Shown here piece by piece: positions 14,401 to 25,884 of a stretch of DNA of 64,000 bases (positions within the stretch are counted from its first letter, which is position 1; each line of letters starts with the position of its first letter). This DNA comes from Blasia pusilla. Lineage: Eukaryota > Marchantiophyta > Marchantiopsida > Blasiales. Under the pieces are notes generated by a model. The model saw only the letters and a list, made by a program, of their open reading frames with translations, searched no databases and had not been told where the DNA came from. The stretch is taken from the NCBI GenBank assembly GCA_050084515.1, contig CM114271.1:19716001-19780000 (forward strand), in the 5' to 3' direction. The position numbers and the translations under genes are program-made.

Positions 14401-14824
14401 GAGGAGACAGTGGAAATTAAAGAGAAGGTAAAGAAATCAGGGACATACCGTAGCAGGAGACCAAAACCTGCAGACCTAACGCTCCCAAACCACAACAAAT
14501 CGACCCCATAATCGTCAAAATGCACACATGTAAACCCTAGACCGCACTCGTCTCCAACAATCCGTTAGGCTAAACATCCTTTACAGCGCCCACCAGAGCT
14601 AGATAATGGCTCGGTATCAGCAGCAAGATCACTTCAGTGTGGAAAAAAACCTAGTCAACCGGTATGTAGTGCTAGAGTACCTGATGTAGATGGATCAGTT
14701 GGGACGGGGGCCATGAAGAGGCGGCTGGGGGAGTCAGGTTAGGAGCGGATACAGATGGTGCTACTAGGGGGGAGGGGGCCCGGGTGCTGGCGGGCACCTG
14801 CGGCGGGGGGTGCTGGCCCTGCAT
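2417..14824 (-). CDS. BRM: BRAHMA-type SWI/SNF chromatin-remodelling ATPase
   Basis: Catalytic ATPase of the plant SWI/SNF complex; it acts in the nucleus, using ATP to move nucleosomes. Fourteen coding exons, all with GT/AG borders in the minus sense: 14824-14681, 12544-10672, 10563-9226, 9060-8951, 8506-8419, 8298-8212, 8013-7921, 7713-7630, 7464-7261, 6785-6540, 6365-4671, 4425-3793, 3512-3267, 3121-2417. Approximate domain order by residue: Gln-rich N-terminus; QLQ (652-672, [13 protein letters not shown]); HSA (963-1035); SNF2 ATPase with [12 protein letters not shown] and GTPLQ; helicase C with ARAHRIGQ; SnAC (about 1670-1760); acidic region; bromodomain (about 2199-2285); basic tail ending GKRRPGQT. 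Length is about 2,514 residues against roughly 2,190 in Arabidopsis BRM, which it matches in domain order and many motifs. The start at 14824 gives MQ like Arabidopsis, but in-frame ATGs at 14962 and 15163 could extend it. A one-base frame change is needed in the polyglutamine tract near 10995. Confidence 0.97.
3267..3512 (-). other. BRM: BRM bromodomain exon
   Basis: This 82-codon exon carries the core of the BRM bromodomain (VLGKLQ... YYKVI ... [11 protein letters not shown]). The family binds acetyl-lysine through an Asn near the end of this stretch; an RYNF motif is present. The exon is in phase 0 on both sides, so skipping it would keep the frame and remove the domain. Confidence 0.85.
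3844..3957 (-). repeat. Coding minisatellite: His/Asn hexapeptide repeat in BRM
   Basis: The BRM exon 4425-3793 contains about six imperfect copies of a six-residue unit, H-x-N-x-[VL]-x ([24 protein letters not shown]), encoded by an 18-bp DNA repeat. It sits between the acidic region and the bromodomain. I know of no counterpart in Arabidopsis BRM. Confidence 0.75.
10780..11320 (-). repeat. CAG/CAA polyglutamine tract in BRM
   Basis: Dense CTG/TTG on the plus strand encodes long Gln runs with scattered His and Leu, upstream of the QLQ motif. The Gln frame changes near 10995: upstream Gln codons would continue as an Ala/Thr-rich frame, while the frame leading into QLQ is offset by one base. 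No convincing donor/acceptor pair explains the shift, so a one-base indel (real, or from sequencing or assembly in a repeat) is the likeliest cause. Confidence 0.85.
12545..14680 (-). other. BRM first coding intron, about 2.1 kb
   Basis: Bounded by a GT donor after residue 48 (exon ends at 14681) and an AG acceptor before 12544, in phase 0. Short frames inside (for example around 12819-13500) show no motif and run on both strands. No nested gene or element was recognised. Confidence 0.75.
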
Positions 14825-15520
14825 GCACGACGCCGCCCGCACGCTCACTGCGTGCTTTAAGGACCCTAGATAAATAATCCCATCCTCTCCATCATCTTTC
14901 CTCTCATCATCTTCCACAGCCCTCCTCCCTGCTCCTCCCTCAACCCTCCCCGTAACGCACATAAATCCAAATCTTTCTTCCGTCGCCTCTTCTTCTTTAC
15001 TGTTTTTCCCCCCTCCCGATTCACTCTCCTCGTCACCCTTCCCCAGTCTGTACTGCAGCTCCCCCCCACCTTCCCTCGTCTTCGCTCTCGGCCTGCCTTT
15101 CTTCTGGCTTTTTTCGCCCCCCCACTCTCCGTTCTCTCTGCCACCCGACTCTGATCTGATCATACCATCGCAGCACCAAAGATCCCCTTTCCCCCCCCCC
15201 ACCCCCGCTGTCAAAGCCTTCGCATCACTCCCACTCCCCTCTCTGTGTCTTCCCTCCTGCTGCTGCCGCCTCTGGTCCGCTGTATACTATTCTGTACTGC
15301 CCACCATCCATCTACCTCGCTCCCCGCTCTCTCGCTCTCGAATCCTCCTGCTCCTGTTCTCTCTCTCTCTCTCCGTTGCTCCTCGCCATGCCTCTCGCCT
15401 TGCCATACAGCCCAGCCGCTCCTTTCCTTTCCTTTCCTCCCGCTTTCCGCTCACCCCATCCTCCATACATACATGCATGCAGGCCGCCATCCATGTCATG
15501 TCATCGCACTCCACACGCTC
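14825..15520 (-). promoter_or_regulatory. BRM 5' leader and probable core promoter, purine-rich
   Basis: On the minus strand this is strongly GA/GGA-rich, including a GA run at about 15358-15374, as is usual for plant 5' leaders. The frame of the first exon stays open upstream to about 15214 with ATGs at 15163 and 14962, so either the N-terminus is longer or these are in-frame upstream starts. No clear TATA box was found. Confidence 0.5.
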
Positions 15521-15884
15521 CTCCGCTCATCTCATCCTCATGGCATGGCATGCATGCATGCTGCGATCCATGCCATGTCACCACACGCTCCTACCCTCCA
15601 CGCCACGCCGACCGTCAACTCCCGTCCCGCCTGTTCCTTCCCTCACACGGTTTCCATGGCCCTCCCGCCGAATATTCCTCCCGGCTGCTACTGCGACTCT
15701 GCGACCACTTGCCTCGTCCCCACTTTACTTCCAGGTTTTACATCCGAGTGCGATGCCTCCCAACCGGAATTGACCTTTTTCTCCCCTCCGTTCTGACCCC
15801 TCCTCGGTCTTTACCTCACCCTCTGCTCCCCCCGCGCGATGTGCCCACCATTTACCCCAACCAACAAACAACAACAACCATCCA

Positions 15885-16007
15885 TCCATCCATCCATCTG
15901 TGCGGAGTACGAGGCGCAATACTCGCGAGTTACGATGGCTTTCCTCTGACCATAATTCTTTCTGCCCTTCTGGAGTGAATGAATGAACGAACGAACGAAT
16001 CAATGAA
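15885..16007. repeat. Short tetranucleotide microsatellites
   Basis: A run of CATC units near 15889-15909 and a GAAT/GAAC run near 15977-16000, upstream of the BRM leader. The palindromic word catgcatg also recurs around 15470-15560. Confidence 0.7.
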
Positions 16008-16319
16008 ACCCTAATTCGTTCCGTTCGAAACCCTGCACGCCTTGCCCCGCGATTTCACTGGCCAAATTTCTGCAGCGTCTCCAGATTTAAAGCTCGCACA
16101 ACTCCCGTACGGTACCCTCCCGAAGGCCTTCGGCATCTTCCCATACACAGGCTACTACTACTTCTGCAGGGGAGTGGCACGATTACGGGATACCGTCGTG
16201 CTAATTACCGTTCCGCGGCGACTTCCGAGTCGAGCGTCTTCCAGCACGGCCGGCGGACCTAATCGTCGATCACGCCCAAGCGAGCGTTACCAGGCGTTTA
16301 GGGTCAGGCGCTAATCCCA

Positions 16320-19300
16320 CTTGCCGTCGGCGTTCTTGCGCAATCCCTGACCGGATCCGAATCTCTAATCACGCTTGCGAACTCCGCTGCGAACACGGCA
16401 TAGTAGACACTGACTGGCCCGCCCGCCTCGAAGGCGTCTTTTAAGACCATACGAAAGTGCTGACGAAATCAATGATGGGACTGTTCAGTCGCGCATCATG
16501 GTTGTTCTGCCGAAGGAAAGAATGACAATAATGTCCATAATATTGGAGTCTGGACTCTATCCAACTACCCTTTTCTCTCAACGCAAAGTTCCAAAGTTCT
16601 CGATATCCATAACCTCATCATCGACGAGGTATTTTCCCGTAGCCTACCCTATTCCCTTCTTTTACTATTTTTATCCCGTTAAAAAGGCATGAGGTCTCCC
16701 ATCGTGATTCCATAGGCGATTGCCTCCGCAACATAATGTAGATTCGTATACACTCCTTTTAATAATAACCAGTAAGAGACCGTGGCATGCACGGGTCCTT
16801 TTTAATAATTCGGATTAATATATCACTCTCCTTCCCTTACCACCCCAGAAGTATTTTTTAGTGAATAAAGACACGTGTCAAAAACTGGGGCATCCTCCGA
16901 TTAATTTAGTATATATATCATTTGTTTGTCCATGCCATCGCATGCAAGCTTATCGGGGACGGGATTGACTTCTATTAAAACGCATCGTTAGGGTTTGCGA
17001 CATGGCATCCACGGGAAGGATGCGAATTTCGCAAAAAGTACGTGTTTGGGCCCGCGGGAAGGGGAGGGTGTAAGTGATTGTAACTCTTTTGAGTCTTCTA
17101 CGGCGCTCACAAAATTTCCCGCTCCTACCCAAGCTACTCAAACTCCAAAATGGACATTATTGCCATTATTTCCTTACATTCGTAGTGTTTGGAATGGTGA
17201 GCTCTCTCGCCTTATGGTCTAATTTTGGCCACATGGAACAATATATTCCTCTATGAGGGTGTGTCACTTGGACCATCCGTGGGCACAGAATAGTTGGTTG
17301 GTGATAGTGACCATAGAATTGGGAAGGCGCTAACAATACACAATTGTCTTTTAGAACAATTCTAAACCACAATACATGCAACTCCTGCCCCCACAACACC
17401 AATGTCCGGAAGCGAGAGTTTTCGCGAGGAGCATCAGGCAACTCGACATAGGTCCAACGTCTGTGACGTCCCATGACGTTATAAGAGGCACTCGTGGAAA
17501 GCCCATGGGCTATGAACCAATTTTGCCCTAATTATAATAGCCTTCAAAATGGGTACCTTGTTAGGACCAATGGTATTCCACACTAGAATTGCCATGAAAG
17601 AGTTCCCTAGTATGCCACGATGGTAAGACAAAAAATATTTGTATTCCCTGCATCACTAGTGTTATTGTTCATATTTTGGTTTTATTACCACATTTTCTGG
17701 CTATTGTTAATTTTAGCATTTCGGAGAAAAAACATAGCATTGGAGATAATCTCACACGGATTCTATTATGTACATGGGTATTCTTCTATCCAAAAACTCT
17801 CATAATCACAATGCCAACATTCCAAAGAGGTGTTATGTGGCAAAGCAGATGTTTTATATGTTTAACTAGATGAACTCTAGAATACCCTAAAACTTGTGAA
17901 ATAACAATATTTTGCTTTCCATAAAAATGTGTGTCCTTTTATGTAAACTTATTTTTTCTGTTGTCACTCTTCATTATTCATTATCGGGCAATGCATCTCA
18001 TTGGCATTGCATGCATAATCATTGGTATTTATATGTCGCCATGAAGTGGTACGTGGTCACTCATCTCATTGTCTATTCACTTATGACCTTGGTTAGATGC
18101 AAATAGACAATTAGATGAGTGATATTTGTGTCAAATTTATTTCACACGATATTTGCTTAGATTTTTGAGTTATTTTTTATGTCTGCCCATTTCCAAAAAA
18201 ATCGCACTTATTGCCTCTTTCCCCTATTCCCCTATGTGGTGTTGACTTTCCTACTATTCTTATGTGGTTTGTTAATATAATGTAGTAGATAGTACTATAT
18301 TGAAGAAGCCAAATGTACCCTCCATTGGTTGAAACTAAACCATTGGAAGATCATGTATGTGACACATATCCATTTTTTTCAAAAGCACATGATTAATTTC
18401 CCCTCGTACAATGACACATATCAATCAATGATTTCCTAATTCGATTCACCAAATGAATATGCTACATGACTAATATAGATTGGAAGACAAGTATGGAACA
18501 TATATTGTAGTTGTAAGGAATAATCAAGTAGTGGGATCACTTTTCATCACTCAGGACAAATAAACTCATTGTCTCGTGAAATACAAGAAAGCGAAAGAAA
18601 ACCAGTTCGGACATATGCGTGGTGCTCGCGCTCCTAACTTTTTTTGGTAAGTTAGAAGAGCGCACACCTTTTTATGACGTTGGATGGGTTTCTTCCCCAC
18701 CTTCTTGTATTTCTCGTTGCAAGCCAACTTCCCTCGTTACAACTCCCAAATTCTAAAATTCTCTTACGATATGAAAGGAAGTCATAGCGTAGGTACTCTC
18801 GAAGGGAACGGGTGGGTTTCATAGTAGGGGAATCTCAGGTTCACGAATCTGATTGGGATATCAAGGTGGAAATACCAAATCGGATATCAAAATGAAGATA
18901 ATGTGGTATAATATGTTAAGACTCCATCCGTAGTAGAGGTGGGGTTTTCAGTTTTGTTGAACTAGTGGGAATGAAAGGACCAATCATGCTCCGCACAAAA
19001 TTCTTGTTCTCCATAAAGGGAAAAATATTTTCTTGTTGTCTGGTTGTCACATGTCAATCAAAGAGATGTTTCAAAATCAAGAAGACACTCTCCAATAATA
19101 TAGACTTTTAGAGTCGTTAAAAACGAATTCCGTTTCGAATGGTTTGAATAAAAATATGAAAACTATTGTAGGCTAAAAAATAAGTCATTCAAAATAGAAT
19201 TAATTTTTAACTCCTCAAATGGAGTTGAAGAAATTATTAAACTTTAAGAATATTGTAGAACTACGAAGTAAATGAGCCACCCAATGTAAGCCAATGGAGG

Positions 19301-20449
19301 TCTTGTCAAGCCTAAACTTTAGGGGTGTTGACTCCATAGAGAGCAGTATTTCGAGAATCTCCCATGGGGGCTTGGGGGTTTCCTATAACTCTTACTAGTT
19401 AGCATGCCCTTGCTTGCCCGCAAAATTTATTTTTTAGTTAGCATGCTTAGAAATTATAAGAAAATATTCTTCTAATAATTTAAATATATGCTTTATTTTA
19501 AAATTTAAATATAATCTCATTTTTCAAAATTTTAAAAGAATGATCGCATTTCACTTTTAAAGAATACCTAACCATCCTATATAATTTCATTCCTCCATAA
19601 AATTTTGAACCATTTCCAGTAAGTTAAAATATTTCCAAGGGGACTGTCGAGGTTATGATAGTTCATTAGGGGGGGCCTTAATCGAATTCCTCCCATTTCT
19701 ACTCTTCCCTTCCCACCCTTCCTACCCAAATAACATCCACTATTTAAATTATTAGTTAATTTTAATTAAGTGAATCATTTCACTTTTCCATTCGAATTCA
19801 TTTTCCTCTCCCAAAATATGGAATAGGAACATGGTTATTTCAAAACAATCATCTCTTTTATTTAAAAGTTTAAATATAATTGTTATTTTCTTAAATCTTA
19901 GAAGAGTAATGATAGTTGGCTGTTCTAGGTAATTCACTTAAAATTTAAATGATATTTAAAATTTTAAGTGATTAATATTTTCTACCCATCTTGTAAGATC
20001 GAGGAAAAAAAATTCTACCCATCTACCCATGTTGCCTATTTTGTCCTATTGTCTTACTATTTTTTCGTATCGTGCATATAGATTTGCCCATTAAAATATA
20101 GATGCTAATGCTTGGGAGAAGATAGGTTAGGTCTATCTCTATCGGCGAAACGGGAACGTCTCAAAATGCCAGAACGCGTCGACGCGGAGAGTCACGATGA
20201 TTGTTCGAGGAAAGGACGTCCGCGATAGCGTTAGAGTGAAGGCTACAAAGGCATACCGACAACAAAGTACGTATCCGATCATCATCTCAGTTTGTTTGTA
20301 GACTCGTTACTGTCACCGAGAGATAAGGCTCTCATGATTCGCTTCGTGCTACAAGGCGTTCCGTTTTGTTGGTTTCTATTCCGCTGCCTCCACTCCCCAA
20401 TCGGCAACGCGTCCGTCCGGTGCTCATCGCTTTTTTCCAACGGAGTATC
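16320..20449. other. Intergenic, no gene recognised
   Basis: AT-rich, stop-dense on both strands, without a conserved motif. It contains one imperfect hairpin at 18621-18668. The last 350 bases before 20450 are less AT-rich and form the flank of the non-LTR element. Confidence 0.6.
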
Positions 20450-21123
20450 CAACGGAGCAGCGATTTTGGGCGGGGACGGCGAGAGGCATGGACGGGGACG
20501 GCGGGAGGAAGGATGGAGGGCGTAGGGGACGAAAAGAGACGTGCTACATGTCGAAACGGAGAGCCTGACGAGAGCTTCATTTTGATCCGGACCTTGCTGC
20601 ATGGCGTGAAGTATTTTTATTTTTATTCATCTTTTTAGAATTCGGTTCATATTAGGGTTCCAAATGTGAATATTAGGGCTTAGCTTATTGTCATTTGGAG
20701 AAATTTCCCAAGGTAACGTCCTCTATTCACCCACCCTTCCCCTCCTTTCCCAAGTCCTTTCTTGTTTGTCGTATTTGTCATATGTGCTTCTCATTTTGGT
20801 TCGATTCTCGTTTGTATTTGTTACCCTTCCCGTACATACACTTTTCTTCTCATCTATTTTATCTCGAAGGGCCCATGATCTTTTCACACTCTTAGCAACT
20901 CTACGTATTCATGAGTTTATTTTTGGGAGGGGGTTGGGACTAGAAGTCCTAGGTGATGTCGGTAGGTGAGAGTTTATGTTAGAGGGAGCATTACCGTGGA
21001 CGGGAAGAGAGTGGTTTGCCAGGACCGCTCGTTCGAATGGGGATGACAGGACTGTTATTGACGGGGCATTGTTGCACGATTTTATTGGAGGGGGCCATGT
21101 CCTCTTCTTGGTGAGTTGCATCC

Positions 21124-21711
21124 ATGCCTCGACCCGCATCGGCTCCCCGTGTGGGGACCCGTGGGTCGTCTAGTCGGGATACTAAATGCCCATGTTGTCC
21201 CGAATTCTTCACTCGTTCAGGAATTCGGAACCACTTAGCGGCTAAACATCCTGACTTTGATAGATTTGGATGGGTGGTCCCTCCTGTCGACCATGGATGC
21301 TCTCCGGTGCTTCCCGCATCATCGCCCCCTCCTGAGGCATGGGAGTGGTTGAGGTCCCACCAGGGCAGCATTATAGGTCTCTTCGAGACCCGTTTTCCCT
21401 GCCCGAGGTTGTTTCATAGGATCCCCCATGCTATTCGGGACGACCTCCGCCACGCATTCCTCCTTCCCCTCGCTAGGATCGCCCTTGATCCTATGGATGA
21501 GCTCGTGGTACCTACTACTTCTCCTTCCACGATGGTGTCTTCGTTACACTCGGGAGGGAAGGCCGGTCATAGAGAGGTTATAGCACGCCCGAGACGCTTT
21601 CGAGGAGGTGATTGGGAGTCTCTGCAGAGTGAGTTTGTGGCATTCGCAGAGGTAGTAGTTCACCTGGTTTCCGGCGGACGATCCCGGAGCAGCCAGGTTG
21701 CGGCGATGTAG
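21124..21711 (+). pseudogene. N-terminal zinc-finger part of non-LTR polyprotein, copy 1
   Basis: The C2H2 finger CPCCPEFFTRSGIRNHLAAKH (21187-21249; spacing C-x2-C-x11-H-x4-H) is the kind found at the N-terminus of R2-like elements, where it helps bind target DNA. It follows the long leader of the element. About 130 further residues continue in frame before the reading frame shifts near 21650-21710, where copy 2 carries a different indel. The true start is uncertain. Confidence 0.75.
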
Positions 21712-22053
21712 GACACGGGGCAAGCTCGTGAGTACTCGCGAGCCGCGACGCTGTTTTTGCCCGATGGACATGGCTCCTTCTTCAGTTGTTACCATCCATG
21801 CCCTCCGGAGGCTACATCCTCGCTCGTCCATCGGTTGACATTCCAGCTTTTGCACGTGACTTCCACCCGACACGGCTATATGCCTTGACCCGTCCCTCTT
21901 TGCACGGGCACTCGGGGCGTTCTCGAGGATTGCGGCGGAGGTTTGTCTGGTATGATGTACGAACACCTTCGTGATTGCTTTCCTTCCGAGGACACCGCTA
22001 GCGGCTTCTCCGAAGTTGCTTGCCAGTTGCCTTTCACCTAGCTCAGGGGGAGA

Positions 22054-23204
22054 GTGCCAACAGCAAAGATGGCCCAAGTATTAGGGGCGGGGCGACTTTT
22101 GGCGTTGTCAAAGGGGGGTGGTGGTATCCGTCCGATTGCCATAGGTGAGGTGCTCTTGCGGTTGGTGAGTCGTATTCTCGCTTTGCAATTCCGTGAGGCT
22201 TTCGATCACATCCGAGTCCGCATCGTTTGGAGTTGCCACGCCAGCCGGATGTGAGACGGTTGCCTTAGGTTTGAGGGCTTGTCTAGATGTACATCCAGAG
22301 TGGGTGGTTCTCCAAGTGGACGTGGAGAACGCCTTCAACTCAGTATCTCGGGCTACTATATTCACAGAGTTGAGGGACGCGGGTGGCCCCATGGCGAGCC
22401 TCATTCCCTTTGTGCAGGCTTTCTATGGGGCCCCTTCGGCCCTCTATTTCCACCATGGTCGATTCGAGGAGGAGGTCACGGTCTTGGAGTCCGCACGGGA
22501 CTCGTCGGGGTGACCCCGGGTGGCGCGTTGTTTGTGTGGCTCATTACCGAGCGGTTCTTTCTACGGTGGAGGCTTTCCCGGGTTGCATGTTCCCTTCGCT
22601 GGCAGATGATACTCATATTGTTGGTCCTGGAGATCTGGTTGTCCCTGCATTCAAGCACTTTTCAGCACAGTTGGCACGTGTCGGCCTGGCGGTGAAGGTG
22701 GGGAAGTGCAAGGCTTGGTCTCCATCAGGCCTACGTGATGATCTACATTTACCCGACGGCTTCTTGCGACCTGTCGGAGGGCTTCGAGTCTTGGGAGTAC
22801 CGCTCGGGAGCCAGGACTTTGTATCGACTTTCGTGGCAGCGGCTCTTACCGAGGATCTTCTCCACGTTGATGATCTTACGAGGATTGGTGACCCTCAAGT
22901 CGCCTTCGGCATTCTCTCTTCTTGTTTTGCTCGTAGACCTGGTTACCTCACTAGAACTGTCTGGACATCTAGTCACCTTTCTTCCCTATATAGATCCTTT
23001 GATAGGAAGCTCATGCAGGTGTTTGGGGATCTTCTAGGACCCGGCTCCTTAGAGTGCCCCATGGGGGAGTTAGCTCGTAGACAGGCCTCTTGGCCGATTT
23101 CTTTTGGTGGAGTAGGTCTTCTCGACCGAGTTAGTGGCGCCCTCCGCTTTTTTAGGGAGTTGGGCCATAGTGGCACCCCTCCTTTGCTCCCGATTTTTGG
23201 TTAG
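22054..23204 (+). pseudogene. Reverse transcriptase domain of non-LTR element, copy 1
   Basis: Pieces of one reverse transcriptase lie in several frames. They include GGIRPIAIGEV (primer-grip region of the family), QVDVENAFNSVSR (box A, with the catalytic Asp), a GDP segment (box B), LADDTHIVG at about 22599 (box C) and GVPLGS after it, then thumb sequence to about 23200 (PISFGGVGLL). Box C normally reads F/YADD; here it is LADD. Frame changes near 22250, 22500 and elsewhere break the protein. The identical domain in copy 2 is broken at other places, so the source element was probably intact. Confidence 0.85.
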
Positions 23205-23381
23205 AGATAGACCGCTCCTTCTACACTACGTCTCCCTGGTCGAGGATGGCTCTTTCCCACTTGGTCTTCACTCACACTTGTAGAGATTCCTTGAGTTGAG
23301 GCCGAGCCGTTCTCCCCACTTTCTCCTCCTTAGTTACCTCCGGTCAGTCTGGGCTCCAATCTTCCTTGATGGAAGCCCACT

Positions 23382-24234
23382 TTGAGGCAGTTTTTAGAGG
23401 CACTATGTCTGACGGGAATATCCCCATGGAGGTTAGGGCCCGTATTCGCTCTTGCTCCGGAAAGGGGCAGGCTCATGGGTAGGGGCGCCCCTTCTCCAGC
23501 TTTCCGATCGCACCACTTACCTATACCACAGCGATGCGGTTCCGCTTGGGCCTCCCCCAACCATCGGTGGTTGGTTCGACACACTGCGAGTGTCGCCGGA
23601 GCCTGGATCCACTTGGTGTGCATTTGGCACGTCTGTCGATTGGGGTGAGAGGATAGCCACTCACGATGCAAAGGCGGGATATCATGTTCAGTATTGCTCG
23701 GGAGAGTGGCTTCCATGTGCAGAGAGAGAGGCACTACTCCATGCGGGATTCCCTCATTCGTGCCGATCTCTACATGACACGTGAGGCTGAGGTGGTTGTG
23801 GCGGACGTGGTAGTCACAGATCCTACGCGGGAGGGAGGCGTCACGAGCCCAAGTGGTGGCCCAAGGGCGAATGCTACAAGGAGCGGGCGGCGGCGGCGAC
23901 GGCGAAGAAGACACATATCTACTGATCGACTACGACGGGACACATCTTCATCCCCCTGGCCATAGAGATGTATGGGGCTATGGGGGAGAGGTTCGACTCG
24001 TTCCTTACGGACTGCGCCCATCATCTCCACTCGAGAAATGGGTTGTCCTTAGCTACTGCGATTCTGTATTGTAGGCAGCGGGTCTCCATAGCGTTGCAGC
24101 GTGCCCAGGCTAATGGGATTTTGCGGCGGGCTCAGGCTGTGGGAGACGCCGGCGCTAGAGGCCCACTTAGTAGTAGTCATAGCTCTCTTGTTGTTGCTGA
24201 TATTGTCTATACTGTTGGTGAGTTTCGTCGTTAG
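23382..24234 (+). pseudogene. Restriction-like endonuclease end of non-LTR element, copy 1
   Basis: Downstream of the reverse transcriptase, a WCAFGT...GERIATHDA stretch corresponds to the Cys/His motif that precedes the R2-type endonuclease (compare RCAHGGERTATHD in the fragment at 56.5 kb). It is followed by VVVADVVVTDP, the likely D...D core of the PD-(D/E)XK fold, and a conserved tail with RQRVSIALQRAQ. Frames change several times. This endonuclease nicks target DNA to prime reverse transcription in related elements. Confidence 0.72.
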
Positions 24235-24365
24235 GGGGGGGAATGCCCCCTTCTTCCTTTTCTGGTCGTGTTGTGGCCTTCAGGTTTTGACTCTTTGAAT
24301 CCCCCTCTTTTGTACTTCCGATGGGTTTTCCATCACTCGTTTTTATCAAAGTGCATCTTTGTTCT

Positions 24366-25880
24366 TTTTCCCTGGAAGCTAGACGGGTTTCGCTGCGACA
24401 TAAACTGTACCACCCCACAGTTCCTGGAAATGTGTGCCGCGCGAAACAGGAGTCGGCGTGGGTGCCGAAGTGTGGAGTTCGCACTGGAAGGCGTGTTTTC
24501 GAGACACCACTTTTCCTTACAGTGACAGTTGGGCTCTTCTTTACGGGAGAACTTCAGACGTACGCCGCCCACATCCCATCCATCACCTTAGGGTCGGTCA
24601 TCACATGGGATGTAGTGAAGTGAGTGCATTCACGCTCATCGCCACATCCGCGCCATGATGTTTCGGAACCGGCCGGACCGCCCTTCGCCGGTCACGCACT
24701 CACACGTAAGCAGAGGCTTCCCTGCGAGCCTGGATGATCCACGGGCCGCCGTCAAGATAGGCGGCCTGGAATGGAGATCGCATGAACGCCGTTGGTTGCG
24801 TCTGATAAAGGTCGTTTTTTAACGCCAGCTGAGAGACGTGGAAGCCTTTCAGTGGCTGGCGGGTGGCCAATTGACCGGCGGGAGAGATTAGTCTTCGGGA
24901 TGAGTTACCTCCTCCCTGTCCTGTGCGTTGGCTGAACCATTCGTATATTTCTACTTCTATACAGTATGGATGAGATAACCAACCAGAGCTCGAGGTTATG
25001 CGCACTCGTACGTATTTGTTTCCTTCTTTGTTTTTCTCGTTTCATTAGTTCGCTTTCTTTATCAGGTGTCTTCTTCTTCTCTTCATTTCAAAGGAATTAA
25101 ATATCGTGCCACTGTTCTTCAGGGAGTCCATAGTTATGGTACTTTTCAACGAGTTCTAATTTATTGATATAGTATGAAAAAATTAAGGGTGTTTTTTATT
25201 CGTTGAACTATAATTCTATTTTTAATATTCAAGTTTTTCTCTTATTTCAAGTGAAAAACGAAAAAAATATGTAATTTTCAATGGAGTAGGAGAAAAGCGT
25301 AATTGATAATTTTTAATGTTCATGAATAATATTATAAGAGTATTCATATGTACTTTTCAACACTTTCAGACATGCTAAATACTACTCAAATTAGGTATAT
25401 TAATTTGAATATATTGTGGATACAACCTTATTAGTTTTTGGCCAGAAAGGGAGAAACAAAATAATTTCAATTTGGAGTATTTATTTAAAATAAAATAGTT
25501 TCAATTGCTACATTTTGATTTTTTATTTTCCCTTATCCAATTTCCCCTTCCCTATAATAATTTTTTGATAGGGAAGGGGAAGTAAGATAAAGAAGTTTGG
25601 TATCCTCTTTTGAAAAACATCCGAGCGCCTCCAAAACTCAAAGACCATAGTTAGCTAGGACCATGCATTGAAGGCTCGTTAGGGTACCCTCTAGCCTCAA
25701 GTGCAATGGCGACAAAGTGAGTCATAACGCACGTTTGGTGAAAACGGTGCCGGTTGATGGTTGAAGGCGGACAGATAGTGAGATATGCGCAACATTAGGA
25801 TAGCAAATGAGAGAATAGATATACTTTTGTTTGACATATTATATATAGAGTCTACAATCTGTGTATGGTTTCATCTCTAG
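24366..25880. other. Spacer between non-LTR elements
   Basis: The first 600 bases are moderately GC-rich, then the DNA becomes AT-rich. No coding frame was recognised. A 14-bp perfect inverted repeat lies at 25544-25557 / 25568-25581. Confidence 0.55.
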
Positions 25881-25884
25881 ATTA

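Larger units (their letters stand above)
20450..24365 (+). mobile_element. Non-LTR retrotransposon, RLE type, copy 1
   Basis: About 3.9 kb, near-identical to 59653-63555. Both copies begin at the same word (caacggagcag) and diverge just after a shared 'gtgcatcttt' tail, so these are probably the true element ends. Coding order is N-terminal C2H2 finger, reverse transcriptase, then a Cys/His motif with a restriction-like endonuclease. There are no LTRs, no apurinic endonuclease and no poly(A) tail. This order is known for site-preferring clades such as R2, NeSL and Utopia; the clade cannot be fixed by eye. The frame is broken by many small indels. Confidence 0.88.

Noticed and set aside
15245-15978. 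Long plus-strand open frames opposite the BRM leader
   Set aside because: Composition artefact of a pyrimidine-rich strand: Pro/Leu/Ser-rich, three frames open at once, no motif.
21544-22404. Minus-strand ORFs in the non-LTR element
   Set aside because: Opposite strand of the reverse transcriptase; the same shadows appear in copy 2.
24345-24375. Resemblance of the copy 1 tail to U2 snRNA, which Utopia elements target
   Set aside because: Only a loose word match to remembered U2 sequence; copy 2 has a different flank, so no shared target is supported.
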